Positions 16,175 to 24,513 of a stretch of DNA of 64,000 nt are shown here, in pieces. The stretch comes from Burkholderia glumae LMG 2196 = ATCC 33617 (GTDB taxonomy: Bacteria; Pseudomonadota; Gammaproteobacteria; Burkholderiales; Burkholderiaceae), in NCBI RefSeq assembly GCF_000960995.1, contig NZ_CP009434.1, positions 248,001 to 312,000 on the forward strand. Direction: 5' to 3'. The translations under genes were made by a program, and so were the position numbers. The first letter of the stretch is position 1; the number at the start of each line of letters is the position of its first letter. Below the pieces are notes generated by a model. It worked only from the letters and a program-made list of their open reading frames with translations. It was not told the DNA's origin and searched no databases.

Positions 16175-17470
16175 CTACGCGAACCGCTCCAGCCGGTATG
16201 GCGACGGATCGATGAGCGGCGTGCGGTTCATCACCAGATCCGCAGCCAGTTGCCCCGCAGCCGGCGCCGTGCCGAAGCCGTGCCCCGAGAAGCCGGCGGC
16301 GAGCGTCAGGCCCGGAACGGCGGCCACCGGCCCGATCGCCGGCAGGGAGTCGGGCGTGATGTCCATCATTCCCGCCCAGACCTCCTCGACCCTGGCGTTC
16401 TCGAACACCGGCCATGCGGCCGCGAGATTGCGCATCGCTTGCGCGTTGATGGTGTCGTCGACGGCCGGATCCATGGTCCGCACCCGTTCGAACGGTGACA
16501 CGTCGGCGCTGCTCCACCGGCGCGGCATGGCGAGATCGTTCAGGAAGTGACGGCCGAGCGACAGGCGCAGCATGTGCCGCTGACGCTTGAGCACCGGCAG
16601 GTAGCGGCGGCCGATCAGCAAATGGTCGAGCAGCAGGGGGGCGCCGAGCGCGGCGCGGTGGGTGATGGTGAAGCCCCCGTCCCGACGCTTGCGGAACGAG
16701 AAATCCGGCCCGCCCACGGCAATCTCGGTGGGGCCTTGCATCGGCGCGGTGCGGATCGCATGGCAGATCAGCGGCAGCGTCGGCAACGCCACGCCGAGAT
16801 TGCCGAGAAAGCGGCGGGACCACAGGCCGCCGGCCAGCAGCACCTGCTCGCAGCGAATCTCGCCGCGCTCGGTGACGACGCCGCTCACGCGGCCCGCCGC
16901 CAAGGTCAGCGAACGCACGGCGCAATGCTCGACGATCACGCCGCCCCTGCGCTGCATGGCATTGGCGATCGCGCTCGATGCGAGCGTGGGCTCGGCGCGT
17001 CCGTCCGAGGGCGTGAAGATGCCGCCCGCCCAGCCGCCTCTGCCGCCCGGCACCAGCACGTCGATCTCGCCCTGGGTGAGCAGCCGGGAATCGAGCTCGA
17101 GCGGCGCCACCGCCTTCATCCAGCTCTCGTGCATGGCCATTTCGGCCGCCGTGCCGGCGAGGTACATGATGCCGGCCTGGCGATAGCCCACATCGGCGCC
17201 CACCCTCGCCGTCATCTCCTTCCACAGCCGGTCGGACGCCAGCGACATCGGCATGTCGGGGGCCGCTCGTCCCATCTTGCGTACCCAGCCGAGATTGCGC
17301 GAGGACTGCTCGCCGGCCAAGCGCCCCTTCTCGAGCACGACCACGCAGATGCCGCGCTCGGCCAGCGTGAGCGCGGCCGTGAGGCCGACGATGCCGCCGC
17401 CGATGACGACCACGGTCGCGCAGGCGGGAAGATCCGTCGACGTCGCGACGGGAGCAATGCTGGGTGCCAT
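16175..17470 (-). CDS. FAD-dependent oxidoreductase, DAO family
   Basis: 431 residues. N-terminal dinucleotide-binding fold (VVVIGGGIVGLTAALTLAER, about residues 20-40) and a C-terminal DAO-family FAD closure (GFSGHGFGTAPAAGQLAADL near residue 400). Such enzymes oxidise amines or D/L-amino acids to imines. Third gene of an operon after a mu-crystallin-like protein and RidA, which detoxifies reactive enamine/imine products, consistent with amine or amino acid oxidation. ATG at 17470 with GAGGA upstream. Substrate not determinable. Confidence 0.85.
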   Translation of the reverse strand: MAPSIAPVATSTDLPACATVVVIGGGIVGLTAALTLAERGICVVVLEKGRLAGEQSSRNLGWVRKMGRAAPDMPMSLASDRLWKEMTARVGADVGYRQAGIMYLAGTAAEMAMHESWMKAVAPLELDSRLLTQGEIDVLVPGGRGGWAGGIFTPSDGRAEPTLASSAIANAMQRRGGVIVEHCAVRSLTLAAGRVSGVVTERGEIRCEQVLLAGGLWSRRFLGNLGVALPTLPLICHAIRTAPMQGPTEIAVGGPDFSFRKRRDGGFTITHRAALGAPLLLDHLLIGRRYLPVLKRQRHMLRLSLGRHFLNDLAMPRRWSSADVSPFERVRTMDPAVDDTINAQAMRNLAAAWPVFENARVEEVWAGMMDITPDSLPAIGPVAAVPGLTLAAGFSGHGFGTAPAAGQLAADLVMNRTPLIDPSPYRLERFA

Positions 17471-17537
17471 GCGGAAAATCCTCAAGCAAGCGCGGAAAGC
17501 CGGCGGGCGCGGCGCAGCCGCTGCCCGGAACACATCA

Positions 17538-17960
17538 TCAGAGCGCGATCGTCAGCCGATCGGTCGGCGCGAGCGATGCGCCGCGATACGCCGTCACTTC
17601 GATTTCCACCTTGTAGACCGTCGAACCCAGCGGCGGACAGGTCACCGTGCTGGCGGGATCGATGCCGCGGAACTTCTCGCCGACCTGGGTCATGACCGCC
17701 TGCGTGTCGTGCGGATCCTGGATGAACACGCGCGATGCCACCACGTCCGCCAGGCTCGAACCCGCCGCCGCCAGCGCCGCTTCGATATTGGCAAGCACCT
17801 GCCGCGTCTGCTCGACCACGTCCTGCGGAATCTGCTGGGTTTCCGGATGGCGCCCAGCCGTATTCGATACGAAAATCCAGTCGCCCACGCTGACGAGCCG
17901 CGAGTAACTGCCGATTTCCTCGAACTTCGAGCCGGTCTTGATCTTGACTATCTTGGTCAT
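17538..17960 (-). CDS. RidA-family enamine/imine deaminase
   Basis: 140 residues, the usual length of the YjgF/YER057c/UK114 family. Contains the typical VSNTAGRHP-like and VVASRVFIQDPHDTQAVMTQ regions and the terminal VEIEVTAY strand. The conserved Arg of RidA proteins appears in the SRVFIQD segment. Members hydrolyse 2-aminoacrylate and related imines. The ATG at 17960 has a strong CGGAGG. It sits 67 bases upstream of the FAD oxidase and 73 bases after the cyclodeaminase-like gene, so it probably scavenges the imine made by the oxidase. Confidence 0.9.
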   Translation of the reverse strand: MTKIVKIKTGSKFEEIGSYSRLVSVGDWIFVSNTAGRHPETQQIPQDVVEQTRQVLANIEAALAAAGSSLADVVASRVFIQDPHDTQAVMTQVGEKFRGIDPASTVTCPPLGSTVYKVEIEVTAYRGASLAPTDRLTIAL

Positions 17961-18033
17961 GCAACCTCCGAAAACGGATGCTTGAAAGGAAGCGCAGCGC
18001 GGCGCGGACACGCGCCGCGCGCTGTCGGGCCAC

Positions 18034-19173
18034 TCAGCGCAATACGGGCACGTCCCACAGGTTCAGCTTCACGCCGATGCCGCGCTCGATCGCGTTGCGA
18101 TACACCACCGTGCCCCACGCCACGTCCTCCACCGGCATCCCGCCCACCGACATGATGATGATCTCGTCATCGTTCTGGCGGCCCGGCGCCTGGCCCGCCA
18201 CGATCTTGCCCAGGTCTTCCAGCTGCTCGGCGGCCATCTTGCCCTCCGCGATCATGTCCATGAAGCGCACGCCGATGATTGGCACGTGGGTATGCGCGGG
18301 TTTCGGCAGCTCCTCGAACCACGCTTCGTAGAGCCCGGCGTTGTCGACCACCTTGCGCACCTCGGCCCGCTCCATGCCCTCGTCGATGTTGCAGAGCGCC
18401 GGCATCGCCAGATAAGTGCCGGGCTTCACCCACTCGCGCTTGACGAGCGGATACTGCGAGGGGTCGCCGGTCGCGCCGGAATTGCAGTAGCTGACGATAT
18501 CCGAGCCACGCACCACGGCCTCGACGGTATCGACCACCTCGACGGTCGTGACCTGCGGGAACGTCACCGCGAGCCAGCTCAGAAAGCTGTCGAGGCTGGC
18601 CTGGCCGCGTCCCTTGATTTTCACCGTGTCGATCATCGGGCAGGCCGCGATCAGGGCCATCAACGTGGTCTTGGCCATCACCCCGGGGCCGACGATGCCG
18701 ACGATGCGCGAGTCCTTGCGCGCCAGGTGACGCGCGCCCACGCCGGGGATCGCGCCGGTGCGATATGCCGACAGCAGGTTCGCCGACATGAAGGCGAGCG
18801 GCGCGGCCGTGTCGGCGTCATTGAGCACGAAGGTCAGGATCGAGCGCGGCAGCCCCTTGTCGCGGTTCTCGATGTTCGAGCCGTACCATTTCATGCCCGC
18901 GGTGCGAAAGCGGCCGCCGAGATAGGCCGGCATCGCCATGAAGCGGCGATCCGCGGTCGGCTTGGGCATGTCGGGAAACGGCGACTGCTCGGGGAAGAAC
19001 ACCGCGGCACCGTGGGAATCGTTGTTGGCGCCGGCCATCCGGTAGTCGCCGTGATACAGGAGTCCGAACATTTCCTCCATGGTGTCGACGCAGGCGGGCA
19101 TGTCGGTCACGCCGGCGTGGATCATGTCCTGCTCGGACAGGTAAATGAAATCAATCTTCGTGTCTCGTGTCAT
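18034..19173 (-). CDS. Ornithine cyclodeaminase / mu-crystallin family protein
   Basis: 379 residues. The N-terminal substrate domain is followed by a Rossmann fold with IVGIVGPGVMAKTTLMALIA (about residues 155-175). The N-terminal half carries the family's lysine/arginine region (MKWYGSNIENRDKGLPRSIL). The family includes ornithine cyclodeaminases, ketimine reductases and proteins annotated as tyramine oxidase subunit B. Co-location with RidA and a DAO-type oxidase favours a ketimine-handling role, or the tyramine-oxidase-like grouping, over ornithine breakdown. First gene of the operon. Confidence 0.8.
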   Translation of the reverse strand: MTRDTKIDFIYLSEQDMIHAGVTDMPACVDTMEEMFGLLYHGDYRMAGANNDSHGAAVFFPEQSPFPDMPKPTADRRFMAMPAYLGGRFRTAGMKWYGSNIENRDKGLPRSILTFVLNDADTAAPLAFMSANLLSAYRTGAIPGVGARHLARKDSRIVGIVGPGVMAKTTLMALIAACPMIDTVKIKGRGQASLDSFLSWLAVTFPQVTTVEVVDTVEAVVRGSDIVSYCNSGATGDPSQYPLVKREWVKPGTYLAMPALCNIDEGMERAEVRKVVDNAGLYEAWFEELPKPAHTHVPIIGVRFMDMIAEGKMAAEQLEDLGKIVAGQAPGRQNDDEIIIMSVGGMPVEDVAWGTVVYRNAIERGIGVKLNLWDVPVLR

Positions 19174-19633
19174 TTGAAATTTTCTCGACTCGAATCTCCG
19201 GCGCGCTGCGCTACGGCCGGATCATTCGTGGGTGGCGGGATCGCTCGGCACGAGTATCGGATAGGGAGGCAAGCGCAAGCCATGACAGTTCGCGCCAGAT
19301 GTTCGATACATTGCGCCACTCGGCCTGATCGAGCGAGCCCGAACCCAATCGGCGATGCCCGCGTCGCGCGGGAAGACAGACGGTGCGCCGGCAGCGGCTG
19401 GCGTGCGCGAGGCGCCGGCCCCGCCGCGGGAGGCGCGCGAGATCGAGACCGCGCTCGGGCCGGCGGGGACGTGTCGGCCGCAGCCGGCCGTCCCGGCCGG
19501 CCGGGTGATATCAATGGCCTGGATCGAGATAGCCAATTAATATCAATTTTGTGAATTCGAAGCTTGGACCTAAGCTTGTGCCAAGCGGTGCGCGCGACGG
19601 TACGGCCGCCGATCCTTCTCACACCAATTCGCC
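19174..19633. promoter_or_regulatory. Divergent intergenic region before iacF with repeated ATATCAAT
   Basis: 460 bases between the cyclodeaminase-like gene (minus) and iacF (plus). GC-rich at first, then AT-rich at 19507-19560. There, ATATCAAT occurs at 19508-19515 and 19540-19547, exactly 32 bp (three helical turns) apart. The second copy lies in the near-palindrome AATTAATATCAATT (19535-19548). Candidate binding sites of the cluster's regulator; no gene seen. Confidence 0.35.
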
Positions 19634-20602
19634 ATGCAAACCTTCACCTTCAAGGTCCGCGTCGACGCGATACGCGACGAAGCCCAGGACATCCGCTCGT
19701 TTCGCATCGTCCGGCTCGACGGCCTGCCGTTCGACGTCCATGAGCCCGGCGCGCACATCGACGTCACCGCGCCGTCGGGGATCACACGACAGTATTCGCT
19801 GTGCGGCGACCCGGCCGAACGCGGCGCGCAGCTGTTCGCGGTCAAGAAGGAAGCGGCGTCGCGCGGCGGCTCGCGCTCGCTGCACGACGACGTGGTGGTC
19901 GGCTCGGAGCTGATAGTCAGCCCGCCGCGCAACCTGTTCCGGCTCGCCGAGCAGGCACGCACGCACGTGCTGATCGGCGCCGGCATCGGCATCACGCCGC
20001 TGCTGTCGATGGCGTACCGGCTGACGGCGCGCGGCACGCCGTTCGTGCTGCATTACTTCGCGCGCAGCGAGGCGCATGCCGCTTTCCTGCCGACGCTGTC
20101 GCGCGAGCCGCTGGCACGCCATCTGCGCCTTCACTTCGGCGTCGAACCGGCCGACCTCGAGGCGGCGCTGCACGACTGCCTGAGCGGCGCCGGGCCCGGC
20201 ACGCACGTCTATACCTGCGGCCCGGGCCCGTTCATGGACCAGGTGGTGGAAGCCGGCGAGGCGGCGGTCGGCGCCGACGCCGTGCATCTGGAGCGCTTCG
20301 CGGCCGAGCCCGTCGCCGCAGCCGAGGGCACGCTCGACAGCTTCGAGGTGCAGGTGGCCGGTTCCGGCCGGGTGGTCCAGGTCGGCAAGGGACAGACGAT
20401 CGTCGGCGCGCTGGCGGAAATCGGCATCGACATCGACACATCGTGCGGCGAAGGCGTGTGCGGCACCTGCATCGTCGACGTGGTGGACGGCGAGCCCGAC
20501 CACCGCGACCACTGTCTGAGCAAGGCCGAGCGCGCCGCCAACCGGGTCATTTGCTGCTGCGTGTCGCGCTCGCGCTCGAAGCGGATCGTGCTCGACGTCT
20601 GA
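19634..20602 (+). CDS. iacF: IacF: ferredoxin reductase of the IAA-catabolic Rieske dioxygenase
   Basis: 322-residue phthalate dioxygenase reductase-type protein. Flavin-binding barrel (HIDVTAPSGITRQYSLCGDP), NAD(P)-binding domain (LIGAGIGITPLLSMAYRL, then YTCGPGPFMDQV), and a C-terminal plant-type [2Fe-2S] ferredoxin with DTSCGEGVCGTCIVDVVDGE and a later Cys (HRDHC). Would pass electrons from NAD(P)H to IacC. In the P. putida iac set the reductase is IacF; here it is separated from iacCD by a LysR gene, and its last 56 bases overlap the 3' end of that gene. Confidence 0.85.
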   Translation: MQTFTFKVRVDAIRDEAQDIRSFRIVRLDGLPFDVHEPGAHIDVTAPSGITRQYSLCGDPAERGAQLFAVKKEAASRGGSRSLHDDVVVGSELIVSPPRNLFRLAEQARTHVLIGAGIGITPLLSMAYRLTARGTPFVLHYFARSEAHAAFLPTLSREPLARHLRLHFGVEPADLEAALHDCLSGAGPGTHVYTCGPGPFMDQVVEAGEAAVGADAVHLERFAAEPVAAAEGTLDSFEVQVAGSGRVVQVGKGQTIVGALAEIGIDIDTSCGEGVCGTCIVDVVDGEPDHRDHCLSKAERAANRVICCCVSRSRSKRIVLDV

Positions 20603-21554
20603 GCGCGGGCCGGGCGGCCGCCTCCGAGCCTGCGAAGCGCCGCATGATCTGGCCCAGCAGCTGGCGCATCCAGGCAATGCCCTCGTCCTCGTGAAAATGC
20701 TCGTGCCAGTGCATCGTCACGCCCACCGGCGCGATCGCCACCGGCAGCTCGAAGATGTCGAACGCGCCGTCCTTCGCGAAGATCTGGGCCAGCCGGCGCG
20801 GCAGCGTGGCGACGAAATCGGTCACGGCCAGCACGCGCGGCAGTGCCACGAAGTGCGGCACCTCGAGGCCGATGTTGCGCGCCACGCCCTGGGTGCGCAG
20901 CGCATCGTCGAGCGCGTGGTGGCTGTGCTCGATCGAGCGCACCAGCACGTGCGAGGCGCGGCCGAATTCGGCCAGCGTCAATGCCGGTCTGGCCGGGCCG
21001 CCCACGCGGCGTCGCATCATGCAGACGTACCCTTCCTCGAACAGCACCTGGTGGCGCGTGCGCGCCGTCAGCTCGGGCAGGTTGCCGATCGCGAAATCGA
21101 GCCGGCGCGCGCGCAGCGCGTCCTCGATCTCGCCCACCGGCAGCGGCTGCACGACCACCTTGATGTTCGGCGCCAGCCGATTCACTTCCTCGCAGATCGA
21201 CGGCAGATAAGCCATCTCGCCCGCGTCCGAGAGCGACAGACGGAACGCGCGCGTGCTGACGGCGGGATCGAACCGCTCGGCATAGCGCAGCGCCTCGCGC
21301 ACGGTATCGAGCGCGCGCGCGACGATCACCGCCAGTTCCTGCGAAATCGGCGTGGGCTGCATGCCATGGCGCGTGCGCACGAACAGCGGATCGTCGAACA
21401 GCGCGCGCAGCCGCGCCAGCGAATAGCTCATCGCCGGCTGTGACAGCGCCAGCCGCGCGCCGGCCTTGGTCAGGCTCTGCTCCTCGACGATGGCCAGAAA
21501 GACTTGCAGCAGGTTGAGGTCGACACCGTCGAGCGATCGCATGGTGATATCCAT
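20547..21554 (-). CDS. LysR-family regulator of the auxin-degradation cluster
   Basis: 335 residues. N-terminal HTH with VDLNLLQVFLAIVEEQSLTK and LSQPAMSYSLARLRALFDDP (NodD/NahR-like group, which often responds to aromatic acids), followed by the effector-binding domain. Divergent from iacCD (134 bp to the iacC ATG) and convergent with iacF, whose 3' end it overlaps by 56 bp; the overlap encodes an Arg/Ser-rich tail. By analogy to Paraburkholderia clusters with one LysR and one two-component regulator, this would be the LysR-type (IacR1-like) regulator; effector probably IAA or an intermediate (inference). Confidence 0.83.
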   Translation of the reverse strand: MDITMRSLDGVDLNLLQVFLAIVEEQSLTKAGARLALSQPAMSYSLARLRALFDDPLFVRTRHGMQPTPISQELAVIVARALDTVREALRYAERFDPAVSTRAFRLSLSDAGEMAYLPSICEEVNRLAPNIKVVVQPLPVGEIEDALRARRLDFAIGNLPELTARTRHQVLFEEGYVCMMRRRVGGPARPALTLAEFGRASHVLVRSIEHSHHALDDALRTQGVARNIGLEVPHFVALPRVLAVTDFVATLPRRLAQIFAKDGAFDIFELPVAIAPVGVTMHWHEHFHEDEGIAWMRQLLGQIMRRFAGSEAAARPALRRRARSASSASATRSSK

Positions 21555-21688
21555 CCGGTTGATGTGACTTGCGATTTTAGATCAATTTGACGCATGACAC
21601 CCCCCGCTCGACACTATCGCCAAGCGCCGGCCAGCTCCGGCGATCGACAACCCCGCGTTCCATCGCGATCACCACGATACCTCCGACC

Positions 21689-22966
21689 ATGAGTGAAACC
21701 TGGCAAAGCATCGATACGCGTGCACTGCGCGGCCGCGCGGAAGCCGACCGTATCGCCCCGTCGCTCTACTACGATCCGCAGATCTTCGAGGCCGAGCTCG
21801 AGCGCATCTTCTACAAGACCTGGATCTGGGTCGCGCACGAAAGCGAGCTGCCGCAGCCCGGCGACTTCCGCACCACCACGATCGGCCGCCAGCCGGTGAT
21901 CGTGGTGCGCGACAGGACGGGCACCGTCAACGTGCTGCAGAACCGCTGCCGCCACCGCGGCGCGACGGTCTGCGAGGAGCACCAGGGCAACGCAAAGGGC
22001 TTCACCTGCCCGTACCACAGCTGGTCCTACGCGCTCGACGGCGCGCTGCGCGCGCTGCCATACGGCGACGGCTACGAGGGCGTGTGCGAGAAGGGCGACC
22101 TGCCGCTCGAAAAGCTGCGCGTCGGCATCTATCAAGGCCTGATCTTCGCGAGCTTCAATCAGGAAATCGAACCGCTCGAGGATTTCCTCGGCGGCGCCAA
22201 GCCCTGGATCGACCTGTTCATGAAGCAGGGCGCCGGCTACCCGATCAAGTCGAACGGCGAGCACAAGTTCCGCTTCAAGGGCAACTGGAAGATCCAGCTC
22301 GAGAACACCACCGACCTGTATCACTTCCCGGTGGTGCACAAGTCGTGGATGAAATCGATCGACGAACAGACGGCCGAGGTGATCACCCGCTTCATGACCA
22401 GCGACAAGGCATTCTGCCGGTCGCTGGGCAACGGCCACAGCCTGGCCGTGCTGGTGCCCGAAATCGTCGACCTCGACGTGGACGACGGCGCGCCGCTGCC
22501 CGAGCGATACGACGCGCTGGTCGCGCAACTGTCCGCAAGGCACGCGCCGGAGGAGGTGCGCCGGATCGTGCGCTCGCTGATGGGCGTCGGCTTCAACCTG
22601 AACCTGTTCCCGAACCTCGCGCTGTCGATGGCGTTCTTCCGCGTGCTGCGTCCGATCTCCGCCGAGGAAACCGAGATCCGTCACGTCGCGCTGGCGATGG
22701 ACGGCGGCCCCGAGGAAGCGAACCGCGTGCGCCTGCGGATCCACGAGCATTTCCAGGGCCCGCTCGGTTTCGGCAGCCCCGACGATGCTGAAGCCTGGGA
22801 GCGCGTGCAGCGCGGCGCGCATGCCGGCCCGCACACGCCGATCCTGGTGAACCGCGGCCTGAACCGCGAGACCAGCGCACCGAACGGTGAGAAGACCGCG
22901 CATGCGACCGACGAGACGGGCATGCGCGAGGCATACGCGCAATGGCGCAGGATGATGGAGGCATGA
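21689..22966 (+). CDS. iacC: IacC: Rieske dioxygenase large subunit
   Basis: 425 residues. Rieske [2Fe-2S] ligands C87-x-H89 and C107-x2-H110 (NRCRHRG, CPYHSW). Mononuclear iron ligands H212 and H217 with bridging D209 (TTDLYHFPVVH). Ring-hydroxylating dioxygenase alpha subunit. In iac pathways IacC acts with IacD and IacF after the IacA monooxygenase to convert oxidised IAA (dioxindole-acetate stage) toward catechol. The in-frame sequence upstream to 21587 lacks a ribosome site and is not typical of the family, so the ATG at 21689 was chosen. Overlaps iacD by four bases. Confidence 0.9.
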   Translation: MSETWQSIDTRALRGRAEADRIAPSLYYDPQIFEAELERIFYKTWIWVAHESELPQPGDFRTTTIGRQPVIVVRDRTGTVNVLQNRCRHRGATVCEEHQGNAKGFTCPYHSWSYALDGALRALPYGDGYEGVCEKGDLPLEKLRVGIYQGLIFASFNQEIEPLEDFLGGAKPWIDLFMKQGAGYPIKSNGEHKFRFKGNWKIQLENTTDLYHFPVVHKSWMKSIDEQTAEVITRFMTSDKAFCRSLGNGHSLAVLVPEIVDLDVDDGAPLPERYDALVAQLSARHAPEEVRRIVRSLMGVGFNLNLFPNLALSMAFFRVLRPISAEETEIRHVALAMDGGPEEANRVRLRIHEHFQGPLGFGSPDDAEAWERVQRGAHAGPHTPILVNRGLNRETSAPNGEKTAHATDETGMREAYAQWRRMMEA

Positions 22967-23463
22967 TGAACCAGCACAACACGCCGGGGTCCGACGACAC
23001 CTTCGCGCGCGCCCAGCGCTTCATCTGGCGCGAGGCCGAGATGCTCGACCGCCGCGAGTATCGCGAGTGGCTGACGCTGTGGGACGAGGCCGGCCACTAC
23101 GTGGTGCCGATCGATCGGACCACGACCGATTTCGCGGCGACCCTGAACTACGCCTACGACGACCACGAGATGCGCGCAAAGCGCGTCGAGCGAATGACCT
23201 CCGGCCACTCGGCCTCGGCCGCCGATGCGGCACGCACGGTGCGCACCGTGTCGCGCTTCACGCTGGCGAGCCGGGACGCGAACACGATCGAAATGCGCTC
23301 GGCGCAGATCGTGATCGCCTACAAGCGCGCCGCCACCACGATCTTTGCGGCCGACGTCGCGCACACGCTGCGCTTCGAGGGCGGCGAAGCGCGCCTGGTG
23401 CAGAAGGTGATCCGCCTGATCGATTCGACCGAGGCACTGAACGCGATCGGTTTCCTGCTTTAA
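22963..23463 (+). CDS. iacD: IacD: Rieske dioxygenase small subunit
   Basis: 166 residues with the NTF2-like fold of dioxygenase beta subunits (RREYREWLTLWDEAGHYVVP near the N-terminus, SRFTLASRD and the terminal VIRLIDSTEALNAIGFLL). The ATG overlaps the iacC stop (ATGATGA), with GGAGG just upstream inside iacC, indicating translational coupling. Structural partner of IacC. Confidence 0.9.
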   Translation: MMNQHNTPGSDDTFARAQRFIWREAEMLDRREYREWLTLWDEAGHYVVPIDRTTTDFAATLNYAYDDHEMRAKRVERMTSGHSASAADAARTVRTVSRFTLASRDANTIEMRSAQIVIAYKRAATTIFAADVAHTLRFEGGEARLVQKVIRLIDSTEALNAIGFLL

Positions 23464-23525
23464 CGACACCAGCGGCCGGCGCGCCTCGCGCGCGCCGGCG
23501 CCGGTCTTCTCCCGGGGTTCTTTCG

Positions 23526-23903
23526 ATGCCCACGCTCGAAGTCTATCTGCCCGCCGGCCAGCCCGAGGCGCGCAAGGCGGCGCTGATCGCCCATCTCACC
23601 CACGCCACCGTCGAGGCGATCGGCGCCCCCGCCGAATCGGTGCGCGTGCTGCTCAGCGAGTTGCCCGACGGCCATTACGGGCTCGGCGGCACGCGCGCCG
23701 CCGGCGGTGCGCTGCCGGTGATCGTCGCGATCCTGATCGCGGGCCGCACGCTGGACCAGAAGCGCGCGTTGATCGGCGCGCTGGCCGATACGGCCGCCGC
23801 GACCCTCGACGCGCCGCCCGATGCGACGCGCGTGATGATCAAGGACATCCCGAACACCGATTTCGGCATCGGCGGCAAGACCGCGAAGTCGCTGGGCCGC
23901 TGA
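23526..23903 (+). CDS. Tandem-fused 4-oxalocrotonate tautomerase-like protein
   Basis: 125 residues made of two 4-OT-like halves of about 62 residues. Each half ends in a motif like that of 4-OT (GHYGLGGTRA; DFGIGGKTAK). The first half begins MPTLEVYLP, giving the catalytic N-terminal Pro1 after Met removal, but Gln replaces the usual Arg11; the second half keeps that Arg (AGRTLDQKRALI) and its internal Pro cannot act as a free amine. The two halves thus look complementary. Located between iacD and iacI in one transcription unit, so it probably acts on an enol or unsaturated keto-acid intermediate of IAA breakdown (inference). I do not know it as one of the P. putida iacA-I genes. Confidence 0.8.
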   Translation: MPTLEVYLPAGQPEARKAALIAHLTHATVEAIGAPAESVRVLLSELPDGHYGLGGTRAAGGALPVIVAILIAGRTLDQKRALIGALADTAAATLDAPPDATRVMIKDIPNTDFGIGGKTAKSLGR

Positions 23904-23964
23904 TTCTCGCCGGCGCGCCGCGTCCCGCCGCGGCGGCCGGCCCCCCTTTCCTGACGGGCTCACG

Positions 23965-24513
23965 ATGACGCCGATCCCCTCCCTTTCGCTTGCCTCGCTC
24001 GCCGAGCGCCTGAGCCGCCTCGAGGCCGAGCGCGAAGTCCGCCACGCCTTCACGCGCTACATGGCGCTCTGCGACGTTCCCGTGCGCCCGCTCGCGGGCG
24101 AATCGCTGGCCGCGCTGTTTACCGCCGACGCAATCTGGGAAGGCGTCGGCCGGCACTATGAGCACGCCTTCGGCCGGCACCAGGGCCGCGCGGCGATCGT
24201 GGCGATGCTGTCGCGCTACCTGCCGCCGACGCCGCACTTCGCCACCAACACGCACTTCGTCACCGCCGAGACGATCGAGGTGGCGCACGACGCGCGCCGT
24301 GCCACCGGCCGCTGGATCATGATGCAGGCCTCGGGCTACGTCGACGGCCGGGCCGAGCTGATCGGCGCGCGGCTCGTGGTCGATTTCGTCCCGGACGCCG
24401 ATTCGCCGCGCTGGCGAATCGCGCATTTGCGCACCGAACGCCTGTTCGACGCGCCGTGGCAGGTCAATCCGCGCGCGGCACTGCCGCCCGCCGACGGGAG
24501 CACGCCCGCATGA
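23965..24513 (+). CDS. iacI: IacI-like SnoaL/NTF2-fold protein
   Basis: 182 residues with a SnoaL-like NTF2 fold: RLEAEREVRHAFTRYMALCD, then FTADAIWEGVGRHY and a HFATNTHFV strand, as in small dehydratases, isomerases and dioxygenase beta-like proteins. Its place before an amidase in an iac operon fits IacI, a protein of unclear function in IAA catabolism. Its stop overlaps the next start (ATGA). Function inferred only from context. Confidence 0.7.
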   Translation: MTPIPSLSLASLAERLSRLEAEREVRHAFTRYMALCDVPVRPLAGESLAALFTADAIWEGVGRHYEHAFGRHQGRAAIVAMLSRYLPPTPHFATNTHFVTAETIEVAHDARRATGRWIMMQASGYVDGRAELIGARLVVDFVPDADSPRWRIAHLRTERLFDAPWQVNPRAALPPADGSTPA

